DNA of 54,602 bases from Sandaracinaceae bacterium (GTDB lineage Bacteria > Myxococcota_A > Polyangia > Polyangiales > Sandaracinaceae): positions 1-54,602 of the forward strand of contig JAVJQK010000083.1 in assembly GCA_040218145.1 (NCBI GenBank), read 5' to 3'. Under the pieces are notes generated by a model. It was not told the DNA's origin and ran no database searches. It worked only from the letters and a program-made list of their open reading frames with translations. Positions 41,882 through 51,282 of the stretch are shown one piece after another; within the stretch, counting starts at the first letter, position 1; each line of letters starts with the position of its first letter. The translations under genes were made by a program, and so were the position numbers.

Positions 41882-44800
41882 TCCGCGGCGTTGCGTTCCG
41901 GGACGCGCAGCTCGGCCGGGCGTTGCCGCAGATCGGCCTCCGCCCGCTCGATCACCTCGCGCATCTTGCGCGCGAGGACCCGCACGTTCGGTTCCAGCAC
42001 CATCGAGTCGTGGTCTCCAGGGACCTCGAAGACGTCTAGCCCCCGGACGTGGGGCGTCCACCCGTTGTCCTCGTAGACGTAGTCGCGATCGTGGTCGAGG
42101 AGGCGCCCGTTGCCGAGGTCGTACGCGACCTCGAGCGGGGGGCGGAAGAGCGTGAGGTGCCCGTCATAGGACTTCAGCTCGTAGCGGCCCAGCGCGCGCC
42201 GGAACGCCTGCTCGATCGCCTCGTCCTGGAACTCGGCCGGCGCCTGCTCGGGCTCGGCCTCTTCGAAGCGCTTGCGCAGCTTGCCCATCTCCCAGCGCCA
42301 GCGGTTGACGGCCCACTCGCCGACGTAGGACGCGCCCTTCTGCTGGAGCTGCTGCACCTGGATGAGCGCGCGGTCCTTCGGGCTCAGGCTCGGCGGCGGG
42401 AAGGGCAGCGGCGTGTCGAGCATGACCAGGAGCGGCACGTCCTCGCCCTGCGCGCGGAGGCGCTGCGCCATCTCGTAGGCGGTGATCCCGCCGCCGGAGA
42501 AGCCGCCGAGGAACCAGGGGCCGTTCGGGTGCACGGTGCGCATCTCGGCGAGGTACGCCTCGGCCATCTCGTCGAAGGTCTCGTGAGGCTGCTGGTCGCC
42601 GAAGAGCCCGCGCGCCTGGAGGCCGTAGATGCGCCGGTCCGTACCGACCAGGTGCGCGAGGTGGCGGAGGTTGAGCACGTTGCCGAACATGCCGGCCACG
42701 ATGAAGAAGGGCGTCTTGGGGCCGCCGTCGCCCGGGTGCATCGGGACGAGGTGCGTGTAGCGCGTCTTCGGCGCCTCGGGCTTCTTCGCCTCGGCCCCCT
42801 CCGCGGCCCCACCGGCGGCCGCGCCGCCGATGCGCTCCTTGATCAGCGCGCCGCAGCGCTCGATGGTCGGCGCCTCGAAGAGCACGCTGATCGGGAAGTC
42901 GATCTGGTACGCCTTCTTGACCTTCGCAAAGAGCCGCACCGCGATGAGCGAGTGGCCGCCGAGGTCGAAGAACGAGTCCTGGACGCCGACGGTGTCGATG
43001 CCGAGGAGGTCCTGCCAGAAGCCGACGAGGGTGCGCTCCACCTCGTCCCGCGGCGCGACGAACTCGCTGTCGAGATCGGGGCGCGCCAGCTCGATGCCGC
43101 CTTCGCCCGTCTCCCGCGTCAGCCCGCGGTCGGCCTGCGCGATGAGCCCCTCGAGGTCGAGCGAGCTGACGTAGACCTGCGGGCGCGGCGGCGCGGCGAG
43201 CACGCGGCCGAGCGCCTCCTGACCCTCGCGCGGGAGGATGCCGCGCTCGAGGTTGCGCGCGAGCTGCTGCTCCGCCGGCGAGGGCTCCCGCTCGGTCTCC
43301 TCCAGCTCCACGTCGCGCGGGCTCGGGCGGCTCTTGACAGTGAAGTCCGCGCTGCCCGCCATCTTGCGCAGCGCGAGCCGGTCGACCTCGACGAGGACGT
43401 TGCCCTCCTCGTCGGCGAGGGTGACGTCGAAGTAGACGAACTCGGAGTCGTCGCGGTTCTCGCCGTGGTTGCGGACCCAGCTGACGAGCCGCGGGGAGAG
43501 ATCGCGCAGCACCCGCACCCGCTCGTAGCTGACCGGGACCCAGAGCGCGTCCGCGTGGTAGCCGTCGATGAGCTCCATCGCCCAGCCCGTCGCGATGTCG
43601 AGGAGCGCGGGGTGCAGCCCCATCGCCTCGGTCTCGCTCGCGTACGCGTCCTTCAGGGCGAGGTGCCCGAGCGCCTCGTTCTCGCCGAACGCGCCTCGCC
43701 GGAGCACGCGCCAGCGCTCGCCGAAGCGCAGATGCGCCTCCTGAGGCGTGCGGATGCCGTCAGGGTCCTCGGCGAGCGTCTTTCGGGTGCAGCGCGCCTC
43801 GATCTCGGCCACGGGCACGCGCCCGGGGACCTCGAGCGGGCGGATGGCGAGGTGCGCCTGCGCGTGCAGCTCCCAGCCGGGGCGTCCGTCCAGCTCGAGG
43901 TGGCCGCGCACCTCGAAGGCGTAGCCGCGCCGGGTGGGGCGGAGCTTCACGCGGACGTCTCGCTCCGCGTCGTCCGAGACCGCGAGCGGACGGATGAAGA
44001 AGAGGTCCTCCACCTCGAACGGGCCCTGCTCGCCCGAGGCGCGCAGCGCGGCGCGCGCCAGCTCGAGGTAGCCCGTGCCGGGGATGAGCGCGTGGCCCGC
44101 CTTGGTGCGGTGGCCGTCGAGGATCCAGTCCTCACGCGGCGAGATCGTCGCCTGCAGGACGGCCTCGCCGCGCGCGTCGCGGACCCGCTGTGACAGCAGC
44201 GGGTGGTTCGGCTGCTCGCCGACCGGCTCGCCCGCGTGGGCGCTCGCGTCGTCCGTGAGCTGCGCGGCGGCCATGCCGACCTGGCTCCAGATCCCCCAGT
44301 GCACCGAGGTGACCCGCGTCGGCCCGCCCGCCTTGCTCTCCGCGTAGGCGTCGAGGAAGGTGTTCGCGGCGACGTAGTCGACCTGGCCCGCCGGCGCGGT
44401 CGCGGTGGAGGTCGAGCTGAAGAGCACCATGAAGTCCAGCGCGGCGTCGCTCGACACGCCGTCGACGAAGACCTGGTCGAGCACCATCGTGCCCTGGATC
44501 TTCGGCGTGAAGACCTCGTCCACGCTCGCCTGCGTCTTGAGCGCGATGAGGTCGTCGTCGACCACGCCCGCCGTGTGCAGGACGCCGTGCACGGCGCCGA
44601 AGCGCTCCCGCGCGCGCTGCGCCGCGTCCTGCATCTCCTCGAGGTTGGTCACGTCGGCGCTGAGCACCAGCACCTCGCCGCCCGCGTCCTCCACGTCGAG
44701 GAGGCGCCGCAGCCGCTTGCTGATCCGATCCTCCGCGCCGTGCTGTCGCATCCACGTCGCCCACTGGTCCCGGGGCGGCAGCGGGGTGCGGCCGAGCAGG

Positions 44801-47800
44801 ACGAGCTTCGCGCCGCAGCTGCGCGCGAGGTACTCGGCCATGGTCAGCCCGAGACCGCCGAGCCCGCCGGTGAGGAGATAGACGCCGCCCTGCCGGAGCG
44901 CGGTGGGCATGCCCTCGAAGGGGAGGAGCGGGACGCGCTCGACGACCTGCGTGAAGCGCTTCTCGCCGCGGAGCGCCACCACCTCGTTCTTCGGGGGCGA
45001 GCGCAGCTCGTCCTCGAGGTGCTGCGCGAGCTGGTCCAGCTCGCTCTCCACGCGCTTGCGGCCGCCGAACGGGTCGACCAGCGCCATGCGGAGCGTGCCG
45101 CCGAAGAGCTTGTCGCTCTTCTCGGGCAGCCGGACGTCGATGGCGGCGGCGGTGACGTCCTCGAGCTCCCGCGGCATCACGCGCACGGGGCCGAGCACGG
45201 TGGCCCGGTCGGGGAAGGGGACGGGCTCGTCGCCGACGCGCTGCGCGCCCTCGGTCACCACCGTGACGTGAAGGGGCGGCACGCTCTCGTCGGCCAGCGC
45301 CTGGGCGAAGAAGAAGAGGCTGAAGAACCCGCGCTCCTGGTGGTGGTGGTAGCGGCTCGAGCCGGGGCGCACGCTGGCCTCGGCCTCGAGCAGCCACAGA
45401 TGCACCACCCGGTCGGGCGTCTTGCCGCCCGCGACGAGCGACTCGACCAGCGCGGTGTAGCCCTCCTTGCCGCGCTCGGGGCTGAGCGCGTACTCGGTCT
45501 CGCTCTTCTCGTGGTAGGCGTCGCCGGGGTAGACGCTGATGACGCGGTCCCCCTTCGCCTCGAGCCGGGCGCGCAGGCGCCGCCCGACGCCGGCCGCGTC
45601 CATGAAGATCAGCCAGGTGTGTCGCTCGCCCGCGTCCCTCGGATCAGCGAGCGAGGGCTTCCAGAACGGGCGCCAGCCCCAGTCCTCCACCGCCTCGATC
45701 TTGGGCAGGTCCAGCGCGTCCTCTTCGACGCGGACCTTGCCCGGCTCGAGGAAGTACGGCTTGTGGTTCCACGCGTAGGTCGGCAGCTCGACGCGGCCGC
45801 GCTCCTCGCCCTCCCAGAGGCGGTCCCAGTCGAAGTCCGCGCCCGACGCCCAGGCGCGCCCCAGCGCGGAGAGGAAGTAGACGTCGTCGTCGACCTCCTG
45901 GTCGCGGTGGCGCACGGTCGGGAAGGCGTTGTGCGCGCCCTTGCGGAACGACGGATGCTGCTTCGAGAGCGAGCTGAGCGCGCGCCCCGGTCCGCACTCG
46001 ATCAGGCACCGGCTGGGGGACTCGAGGAGGGTCGCCACGTCGTCGGCGAAGCGCACCGTGCTCCGCAGATGCGTCACCCAGTACTCGGGATCGGTGGCCT
46101 GCTGATCGGTGATCCAGGTGCCGGTCGTGTTGCTGAGGAAGGGCAGCTTCGGGGCGCTCAGCGGGATGGAGCGCAGGTAGTCGCCGAAGGCGCCGAGGAT
46201 GGGCTCGAGCTGCCGCGAGTGCGCGGCGGTCGGGATCGCGAGTCGACGGGCCTCGACGTCCTCGAGGCTCTCCAGGTTCTTCGCGAGCGCGTCGATGGCG
46301 GCCGGCGGGCCGCTGACCACCGTCATGTCGGGCGCGTTGAGCACCGCGAGGTCCAGGTCGTCGGTCATCAGCGGCTTCAGCTCGTCGGGGGGCAGGCTGA
46401 CCGAGAGCATCGCGCCCTCTTCGGTCTTCTCGAAGAGCTGCCCGCGGAGCACCACGAGCCCGAGGCAGTCCTCGTAGCGCATGACGCCCGCGAGGTGCGC
46501 GGCGGTGTTCTCGCCCAGGCTGTGCCCGAGCAGAGCCTCGGGCTTCACGCCCCAGCTCTCGAGCAGCCTCGCCATCGCGACGCTGGTGATGAAGATGGCC
46601 GGCAGCTGGTTGACCATCCGGTCCAGCTCGTCCTCGACCTGCTCGTCCTCGACCTGCGCCTCCTCGCCCTTCGCGCAGAAGATCAGGGGCCGCAGGTCGA
46701 TGCCGTGCTCGGACTTCAGCCGATCGAGCCCGCGGTCCATGTGCTCGCGGAACACGGGCTCTCGCTCGTAGAGGTCCGCCGCCATGCGCGGGAACTGCGC
46801 GCCGCCGCCCGGCAGGAGGAACACGACCGACGTCTTCTCGGGCGCGACGTGGCTGAAGACGCGGCGCGGGTCGGCCTCGTCGAGCAGCTGCGCCGCCTCG
46901 GCGTGGCTCGACGCCGAGAGCACCCGGCGGCGCTCGAACGCGCGGCGGCCGTGGTGCAGCGTCCACGCCACGTCGGCCAGGCTCTGCTCGGGTCGCGCGC
47001 GCAGGTGCGCCGCGAGGCGCCGGCTGCCCTCGTCGAGGCTGTGCTGGCTCTTCGCGCTCAGGGTGATCAGCTGCGCCGCGCGCTGGCTCGGCGCGGGCTC
47101 CGGCATGCCGGGGGGCTCCTGCAAGACGACGTGCGCGTTCGTGCCGCCGACGCCCAGCGAGTTGACCGCCGCGCGCCGGGGGTGCGCCTCGGGCGCGGGC
47201 CAGTCCTCGAGCCGGTCGGCCACGCGGAAGGGCGAGCTGGCGAAGTCGACCGTCGGGTTGGGCTTCTCGAAGTTGAGGGTCGGCGGGAACTTGGCGTGCT
47301 TGAGCGCGAGCACGGCCTTGATGAGGCTCGCCGCGCCGGCCGCGGTGTCGAGGTGGCCGATGTTGGACTTGATCGAGCCGATCCGGCAGAAGCCCGTGTC
47401 CTCGGTGTGGGCGCGGAAGGCCTGGGTCAGCGCCTCGACCTCGATGGGGTCGCCGAGGTACGTGCCGGTCCCGTGGCACTCGATGTACTGGATGGTGCGC
47501 GGGTCGACGTTGGCGAGCCCGTAGGCCTCGACCATGCAAGCCGCCTGGCCGTCGACGCTCGGCGCGAGGTAGTTGACCTTGGTGGAGCCGTCGTTGTTGA
47601 TGGCGCTGCCGCGGATGACCGCGTGGATCACGTCGCCGTCGTCGAGCGCGTCCTCGAGCCGGCGGAGCGCCACGACGCCCGCGCCCGAGCCGAAGATGGT
47701 TCCCTGCGCGCGGTGATCGAACGCGTGGCAGTGCCCGTCCGGCGAGAGGATCTCGCCCTCCTGGTAGAAGTAGCCGCGCCGCTGGGGCAGCTCGATCGTC

Positions 47801-48429
47801 ACGCCGCCGGCGAGCGCGAGGTCGCACTCCCGGCTCAGGAGCGACTGGATGGCGAGGTGCGTGGCGACGAGCGAGGTGGAGCAAGCGGTCTGGACGCCGA
47901 GCGCGGGGCCGCGCAGATCGAGGAGGTAGCTGACCCGCGTGGAGAGGAAGTCCTTGTCGTTGCCCGTGTGGCGCAGGAGGAACATGCCCACGTCCCGGAC
48001 GAGCTCGGGGTGGGTGCAGAGGTGGAAGTAGAAGTAGCTGCCCATGCCGCAGCCGCCGAAGACGCCGATGGGCCCCTCGAAGCGCTCCGGCGGGTGCCCG
48101 GCGTGCTCGAGCGCCTCCCACGCCACCTCGAGGAACTGCCGGTGCTGCGGATCCATGATCAGCGACTCCTTCGGCGAGAAGCCGAAGAACTCACCGTCGA
48201 ACATCTCGAAGCGGTCGAGGGGCGCCCCCGACTTCACGTAGTTCTTCTGCCGCAGGTTCTCGGGGCTCTCGCCCGCCGCGAGCAGCTCCTCATCGCTGAA
48301 GCGGCGGATCGATTCGACCCCGCCCTCGAGGTTGGACCACAGCTCCTCGAGCGTGTGGGCGCCCGGCACGCGGGCCGACATGCCCACGATGGCGATGTCC
48401 GATTCGAAGACCTCGTACTCGTCCGACAT
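41878..48429 (-). CDS. Type I polyketide synthase, single module KS-AT-KR-DH-ACP-TE
   Basis: A 2183-residue synthase, starting at ATG 48429 after AAAAGGAAA. Domains in order: KS (8-435; Cys183 in TACSTS, His319, His359); AT (535-845; Ser637 in GHSLGE, with TAAHS at the specificity loop, neither HAFH nor YASH); a KR structural half (920-1170); catalytic KR (1182-1385; TGGLGGLG, Ser1338/1339, Tyr1352, Asn1356, VDDD hinting at B-type). Then DH (1405-1690; His1440 in DGHRTKAGHALIPG, Asp1611 in HPALLD), ACP (1795-1865; Ser1827 in GGHSL) and type I TE (1905-2170; Ser1978 in GGFSGGG, His2140). DH lies after KR, the reverse of the canonical order. There is no ER or loading module. Two glycosyltransferases follow in coupled frames. 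The product is probably a short or iteratively made acyl chain. Confidence 0.96.
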   Translation of the reverse strand: MSDEYEVFESDIAIVGMSARVPGAHTLEELWSNLEGGVESIRRFSDEELLAAGESPENLRQKNYVKSGAPLDRFEMFDGEFFGFSPKESLIMDPQHRQFLEVAWEALEHAGHPPERFEGPIGVFGGCGMGSYFYFHLCTHPELVRDVGMFLLRHTGNDKDFLSTRVSYLLDLRGPALGVQTACSTSLVATHLAIQSLLSRECDLALAGGVTIELPQRRGYFYQEGEILSPDGHCHAFDHRAQGTIFGSGAGVVALRRLEDALDDGDVIHAVIRGSAINNDGSTKVNYLAPSVDGQAACMVEAYGLANVDPRTIQYIECHGTGTYLGDPIEVEALTQAFRAHTEDTGFCRIGSIKSNIGHLDTAAGAASLIKAVLALKHAKFPPTLNFEKPNPTVDFASSPFRVADRLEDWPAPEAHPRRAAVNSLGVGGTNAHVVLQEPPGMPEPAPSQRAAQLITLSAKSQHSLDEGSRRLAAHLRARPEQSLADVAWTLHHGRRAFERRRVLSASSHAEAAQLLDEADPRRVFSHVAPEKTSVVFLLPGGGAQFPRMAADLYEREPVFREHMDRGLDRLKSEHGIDLRPLIFCAKGEEAQVEDEQVEDELDRMVNQLPAIFITSVAMARLLESWGVKPEALLGHSLGENTAAHLAGVMRYEDCLGLVVLRGQLFEKTEEGAMLSVSLPPDELKPLMTDDLDLAVLNAPDMTVVSGPPAAIDALAKNLESLEDVEARRLAIPTAAHSRQLEPILGAFGDYLRSIPLSAPKLPFLSNTTGTWITDQQATDPEYWVTHLRSTVRFADDVATLLESPSRCLIECGPGRALSSLSKQHPSFRKGAHNAFPTVRHRDQEVDDDVYFLSALGRAWASGADFDWDRLWEGEERGRVELPTYAWNHKPYFLEPGKVRVEEDALDLPKIEAVEDWGWRPFWKPSLADPRDAGERHTWLIFMDAAGVGRRLRARLEAKGDRVISVYPGDAYHEKSETEYALSPERGKEGYTALVESLVAGGKTPDRVVHLWLLEAEASVRPGSSRYHHHQERGFFSLFFFAQALADESVPPLHVTVVTEGAQRVGDEPVPFPDRATVLGPVRVMPRELEDVTAAAIDVRLPEKSDKLFGGTLRMALVDPFGGRKRVESELDQLAQHLEDELRSPPKNEVVALRGEKRFTQVVERVPLLPFEGMPTALRQGGVYLLTGGLGGLGLTMAEYLARSCGAKLVLLGRTPLPPRDQWATWMRQHGAEDRISKRLRRLLDVEDAGGEVLVLSADVTNLEEMQDAAQRARERFGAVHGVLHTAGVVDDDLIALKTQASVDEVFTPKIQGTMVLDQVFVDGVSSDAALDFMVLFSSTSTATAPAGQVDYVAANTFLDAYAESKAGGPTRVTSVHWGIWSQVGMAAAQLTDDASAHAGEPVGEQPNHPLLSQRVRDARGEAVLQATISPREDWILDGHRTKAGHALIPGTGYLELARAALRASGEQGPFEVEDLFFIRPLAVSDDAERDVRVKLRPTRRGYAFEVRGHLELDGRPGWELHAQAHLAIRPLEVPGRVPVAEIEARCTRKTLAEDPDGIRTPQEAHLRFGERWRVLRRGAFGENEALGHLALKDAYASETEAMGLHPALLDIATGWAMELIDGYHADALWVPVSYERVRVLRDLSPRLVSWVRNHGENRDDSEFVYFDVTLADEEGNVLVEVDRLALRKMAGSADFTVKSRPSPRDVELEETEREPSPAEQQLARNLERGILPREGQEALGRVLAAPPRPQVYVSSLDLEGLIAQADRGLTRETGEGGIELARPDLDSEFVAPRDEVERTLVGFWQDLLGIDTVGVQDSFFDLGGHSLIAVRLFAKVKKAYQIDFPISVLFEAPTIERCGALIKERIGGAAAGGAAEGAEAKKPEAPKTRYTHLVPMHPGDGGPKTPFFIVAGMFGNVLNLRHLAHLVGTDRRIYGLQARGLFGDQQPHETFDEMAEAYLAEMRTVHPNGPWFLGGFSGGGITAYEMAQRLRAQGEDVPLLVMLDTPLPFPPPSLSPKDRALIQVQQLQQKGASYVGEWAVNRWRWEMGKLRKRFEEAEPEQAPAEFQDEAIEQAFRRALGRYELKSYDGHLTLFRPPLEVAYDLGNGRLLDHDRDYVYEDNGWTPHVRGLDVFEVPGDHDSMVLEPNVRVLARKMREVIERAEADLRQRPAELRVPERNAAE

Positions 48430-48530
48430 GTTTCCTTTTCCGGTCGCGTCCGCGCCCCCCGAGCCATCGTCCGTAGTCGCGGGACCGGAGCATGGTGGCC
48501 GGTGCACAAGTACGCAACGACCCGCTTCGT

Positions 48531-49439
48531 TCAATGCCGGCGGATGTTTCGCACCGGCATCTTCGGACCGTACTTAGGCGCGGAGTGCCCTCCGTACATC
48601 AGGAGCGTCAGGACGCGTCCGCGATGAGGTCGAAACGGCTCGAGGAGCTCGAGCATGCGCGCGTCGTCGCCGCGCGGCTCTCCCGTGAACGCGAAGCTCA
48701 CCGTGTTGGGGATGTGGTAGTCGCCCACCGGGATCGCGTCGGGGTCACCGAACACGCCGCTGAGCACGGTGCCCGTCGTCCAGGGGCCGATGCCGCGCAT
48801 CGCGAGCAGTCGGCTCTCCGCGAGCTCCGCGCCCTGCTGGGCCAGCCCCTCGATGCGCTTCGCGCGGCGCACCACGTCGAGGATCACCTGGGCGCGCTTC
48901 CGCTCGATGCCGTAGGCATGCAGATCGTAGTAGGCGAGGCCGCGGAGTCGCTCGGGAGACGGGTCGACCCAGAGCTCGGGGGCGGGCCCGGGGGCGGGCT
49001 CGCCGTGGCGCCGCAGGATCTGCTGCCAGCTCCGGCCGGCGCCTTTGCCCGTGACTTTCTGCGACACGATGGTGGGCAGGAGGCGCTCGAGGACGCGGCC
49101 CGTTCGTCCGAAGCGGAGCCCCTCGAAGCGCCGGAGGAGCGGGGCGACGACGGGATCATCGGTCTGGAAGGACTCCGGGTCGTCTCGGCCCCCGAGGTGC
49201 TCGAAGGCGCGCTCGAGCGCGTGCTCCGCGCCGGGGCCCCACGCCTCACAGTCCACGGCGTCCGCGGCGGCCGGGCGGTACGCGATGGTCGCGGGGCCGT
49301 CGGGCGTGCGGAAGGCGCACCACATGGTCTCGCCGTCCCGCCGCATCCCGGGGTCACGCGCGAAGAGGCGAAAGCGCCTCACCGTACGGACCAGGTCCAC
49401 GGGGCCCGGCAGCGAGACGCGTCGGCGCAGCGGCTCCAC
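48531..49439 (-). CDS. AlkA/HhH-GPD-type DNA glycosylase
   Basis: A 302-residue base-excision repair enzyme that should remove alkylated purines. The N-terminal region has AlkA-like beta strands. A helical core follows with TIVSQKVT (123-130). The helix-hairpin-helix is LLAMRGIGPWTTGTV (211-225), and catalytic Asp240 lies in VGDYHIPN. No iron-sulfur cysteine cluster is present, which argues against Nth/MutY. The GTG at 49439 has GAGGAG just upstream. It precedes the PKS gene on the same strand with a 101-bp gap, so a shared transcript is possible but functionally unexpected. Confidence 0.93.
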   Translation of the reverse strand: MEPLRRRVSLPGPVDLVRTVRRFRLFARDPGMRRDGETMWCAFRTPDGPATIAYRPAAADAVDCEAWGPGAEHALERAFEHLGGRDDPESFQTDDPVVAPLLRRFEGLRFGRTGRVLERLLPTIVSQKVTGKGAGRSWQQILRRHGEPAPGPAPELWVDPSPERLRGLAYYDLHAYGIERKRAQVILDVVRRAKRIEGLAQQGAELAESRLLAMRGIGPWTTGTVLSGVFGDPDAIPVGDYHIPNTVSFAFTGEPRGDDARMLELLEPFRPHRGRVLTLLMYGGHSAPKYGPKMPVRNIRRH

Positions 49440-49515
49440 GTCTCCTCGCTACCACGCGGGCGTCCTCACGGGAACCCGCGCGCATTTCGCGCTATGACGC
49501 CGGCTCGGAGGTTAC

Positions 49516-50328
49516 ATGGCTTGGACTCGCGCGCTCCTCTTCGCTCTGCTCTCCCTCGCCGTCGGCTGTGACGGCGGCGGGCCCGCGGACTCGGGCATCG
49601 ACAGCGGCCCGGCAGACGCCGGCGCGGACGCGGCGCCGGACGCCGAGGCGGACTCCGGGATCTGCGACGAGTTCATGCCGGAGCTCTGCCCGCGCGAGTA
49701 CCCGAACACGCCCATCAACCTCCGCGACCTCTGCCAGGTGTTCGCCGACGTGTTCTGCCGCGCCAACCAGAACTGCTGCACGCGGATCGAAGACCAGTAC
49801 TCGTCCTACTCCACGTGCATCATGGACCAGGAGCAGCGCTGCGAGTTCGGCGAGCGACCCTTCGAGGTGCAGGCGAGCGTGACCGCGGGCGAGGCGCTCT
49901 ACAGCGGCGGCGCGGCCGGCGACACGCTCGCGCGGCTCGGTCCGATGGCCGACGCGTGCGAGCCGGTGCGGCTCGGGCCGGAGCTCGACACGGCGTACAC
50001 GGGCCTCATCGCGTCCGGCGAGGCGTGCGACGCGTGGCCCGAGTGTGAAGATCGCTCCTTCTGCCTGCCCTTCGGCGCGCCGGACGCGATCTGCCGCCTG
50101 GCGCCGAACGTGGGCACCGCGTGCACCTCGCACCGCGACTGCGCCACCCGCGACTACCGCTGCGGCAGCGACGGCATGTGCGCCGAGCGCCTCGCGGACG
50201 GGGAGAGCTGCCTCGACAGCTTCGAGTGCGAGAGCCTCCTCTGCATGGACGGCACCTGCGCCGAGTTCACCGGCGACACCGCCTTCTGCGTCGACCTCGA
50301 CGGCCCCGGCGACGCCTTCGGCTACTGA
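49516..50328 (+). CDS. Cysteine-rich predicted lipoprotein, unknown function
   Basis: A 270-residue exported protein: signal peptide with lipobox AVGC (Cys18), an Asp/Ala/Gly-rich linker (DSGIDSGPADAGADAAPDAEADSG), then a body with more than 20 cysteines. Pairs such as NQNCCTRI, CMDQEQRCEF, CTSHRDCATRDYRCGSDGMC and CLDSFECESLLCMDGTC resemble dickkopf/EGF-like disulfide knots common in myxobacterial lipoproteins. Function unknown. It is divergent from the glycosylase (76 bp) and convergent with the aldo/keto reductase. Confidence 0.87.
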   Translation: MAWTRALLFALLSLAVGCDGGGPADSGIDSGPADAGADAAPDAEADSGICDEFMPELCPREYPNTPINLRDLCQVFADVFCRANQNCCTRIEDQYSSYSTCIMDQEQRCEFGERPFEVQASVTAGEALYSGGAAGDTLARLGPMADACEPVRLGPELDTAYTGLIASGEACDAWPECEDRSFCLPFGAPDAICRLAPNVGTACTSHRDCATRDYRCGSDGMCAERLADGESCLDSFECESLLCMDGTCAEFTGDTAFCVDLDGPGDAFGY

Positions 50329-50340
50329 CGGGATCGTCAG
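50325..50340. terminator. Hairpin spanning both stop codons of convergent genes
   Basis: CTGACG-GGAT-CGTCAG forms a 6-bp stem with a 4-nt loop, covering the plus-strand TGA (50326-50328) and the minus-strand TGA (50339-50337). It has the same arrangement as the 11545-11562 hairpin and lacks a U-tract. Confidence 0.4.
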
Positions 50341-51275
50341 CGCGGGAAGAGCGCGTCGAGCTCGGCCTCGAGATCTTCCGGGATCTCGACGTCGAGCGCG
50401 CCCAGGTTGTCCTCGAGCTGGCCGAGCTTGGTGGCGCCCGTGATCACGCTCGAGATCGCGTCGCGCCGAAGGCACCAGGCGAGGGCGAGCTGCGCCGGGG
50501 TGCAGCCGAGCTCCCGCGCGTGGGCGCTCAGCTGGCGCAGGCGAGGGCGCGTCTCGTCGGTGAGGACGTCGTCCAGCCAGCTCGTGTCCGCGCCGCGGGT
50601 GCCCTCGGGCACTCCGTCGTCGTACTTGCCGCTGAGCGCGCCGCCCGCGAGCGGGCTCCACACCACCAGCCCCATGCCGAGCCGGCTGGCGACCGGCAGG
50701 ACGCGCTTCTCGATGTCGCGCTTCAGCAGGTTGTAGCGGGGCTGCTCCACGATGGGGGCGTGGTAGTTGCGCAGCCCACAGAGCGCGTGAGTCTTGAGCA
50801 GCGTCGAGGCGCCCCAGCAGCTCGTGCCCCAGTAGAGGACCTTGCCCATGCGCACGAGGTCGTCCATCGCGCGGACCGTCTCCTCGAGCGGCGTGTCGGG
50901 GTCCTCGCGGTGGCAGAAGTAAAGGTCGAGGTAGTCGGTGCCGAGGCGCCGCAGGCTCGCGTCGCAGCTCTCCATGATGTGCTTGCGGCTCAGCCCGCGA
51001 TCGTTCGGGCCCTCGCCGGTCGGCCAGAAGCACTTGCTCGCGATCACCAGCGAGGAGCGGCGCACCTCGGGGAGCCACGCGCCGACCGCGCGCTCCGCGG
51101 CGCCGTCGTGACCGTAGACGTCGGCGAGATCGACGTAGTTGACGCCGCGATCGATCGCGCCGCGCAGGATCGTCTCGGTGGCGTCCTGGTCGACGCTCTC
51201 GCCCAGCGTCAGCCAGCCGCCGATGGAGATCGCGCTGACCTTCAGGCCGCTCGAGCCCAGCCGTCGGTATTGCAT
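50337..51275 (-). CDS. Aldo/keto reductase (Kv-beta-like subgroup)
   Basis: A 312-residue NADPH-dependent oxidoreductase of the TIM-barrel AKR superfamily. The catalytic tetrad is complete: Asp49, Tyr54 (ADVYG), Lys81 (SKCFW) and His122 (FCHRED). The cofactor region (VITGATKLGQLEDNLGA) matches the potassium-channel-beta-like group (AKR6/12 type). The physiological carbonyl substrate is unknown. It starts 7 bp after the stop of the metzincin-like lipoprotein, so the two form an operon. Confidence 0.95.
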   Translation of the reverse strand: MQYRRLGSSGLKVSAISIGGWLTLGESVDQDATETILRGAIDRGVNYVDLADVYGHDGAAERAVGAWLPEVRRSSLVIASKCFWPTGEGPNDRGLSRKHIMESCDASLRRLGTDYLDLYFCHREDPDTPLEETVRAMDDLVRMGKVLYWGTSCWGASTLLKTHALCGLRNYHAPIVEQPRYNLLKRDIEKRVLPVASRLGMGLVVWSPLAGGALSGKYDDGVPEGTRGADTSWLDDVLTDETRPRLRQLSAHARELGCTPAQLALAWCLRRDAISSVITGATKLGQLEDNLGALDVEIPEDLEAELDALFPR

Positions 51276-51282
51276 TCCGCGG

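Noticed and set aside
48430-48534. Upstream extension of the PKS start to 48534
   Set aside because: The extra residues are not PKS-like and overlap the AlkA-type gene's end. ATG 48429 has a strong ribosome-binding site and directly precedes the KS domain.
44203-48627. 1474-codon plus-strand frame opposite the PKS
   Set aside because: The minus strand encodes a complete PKS with every catalytic motif. The plus frame has no recognisable domain and the amino-acid bias of a shadow frame.
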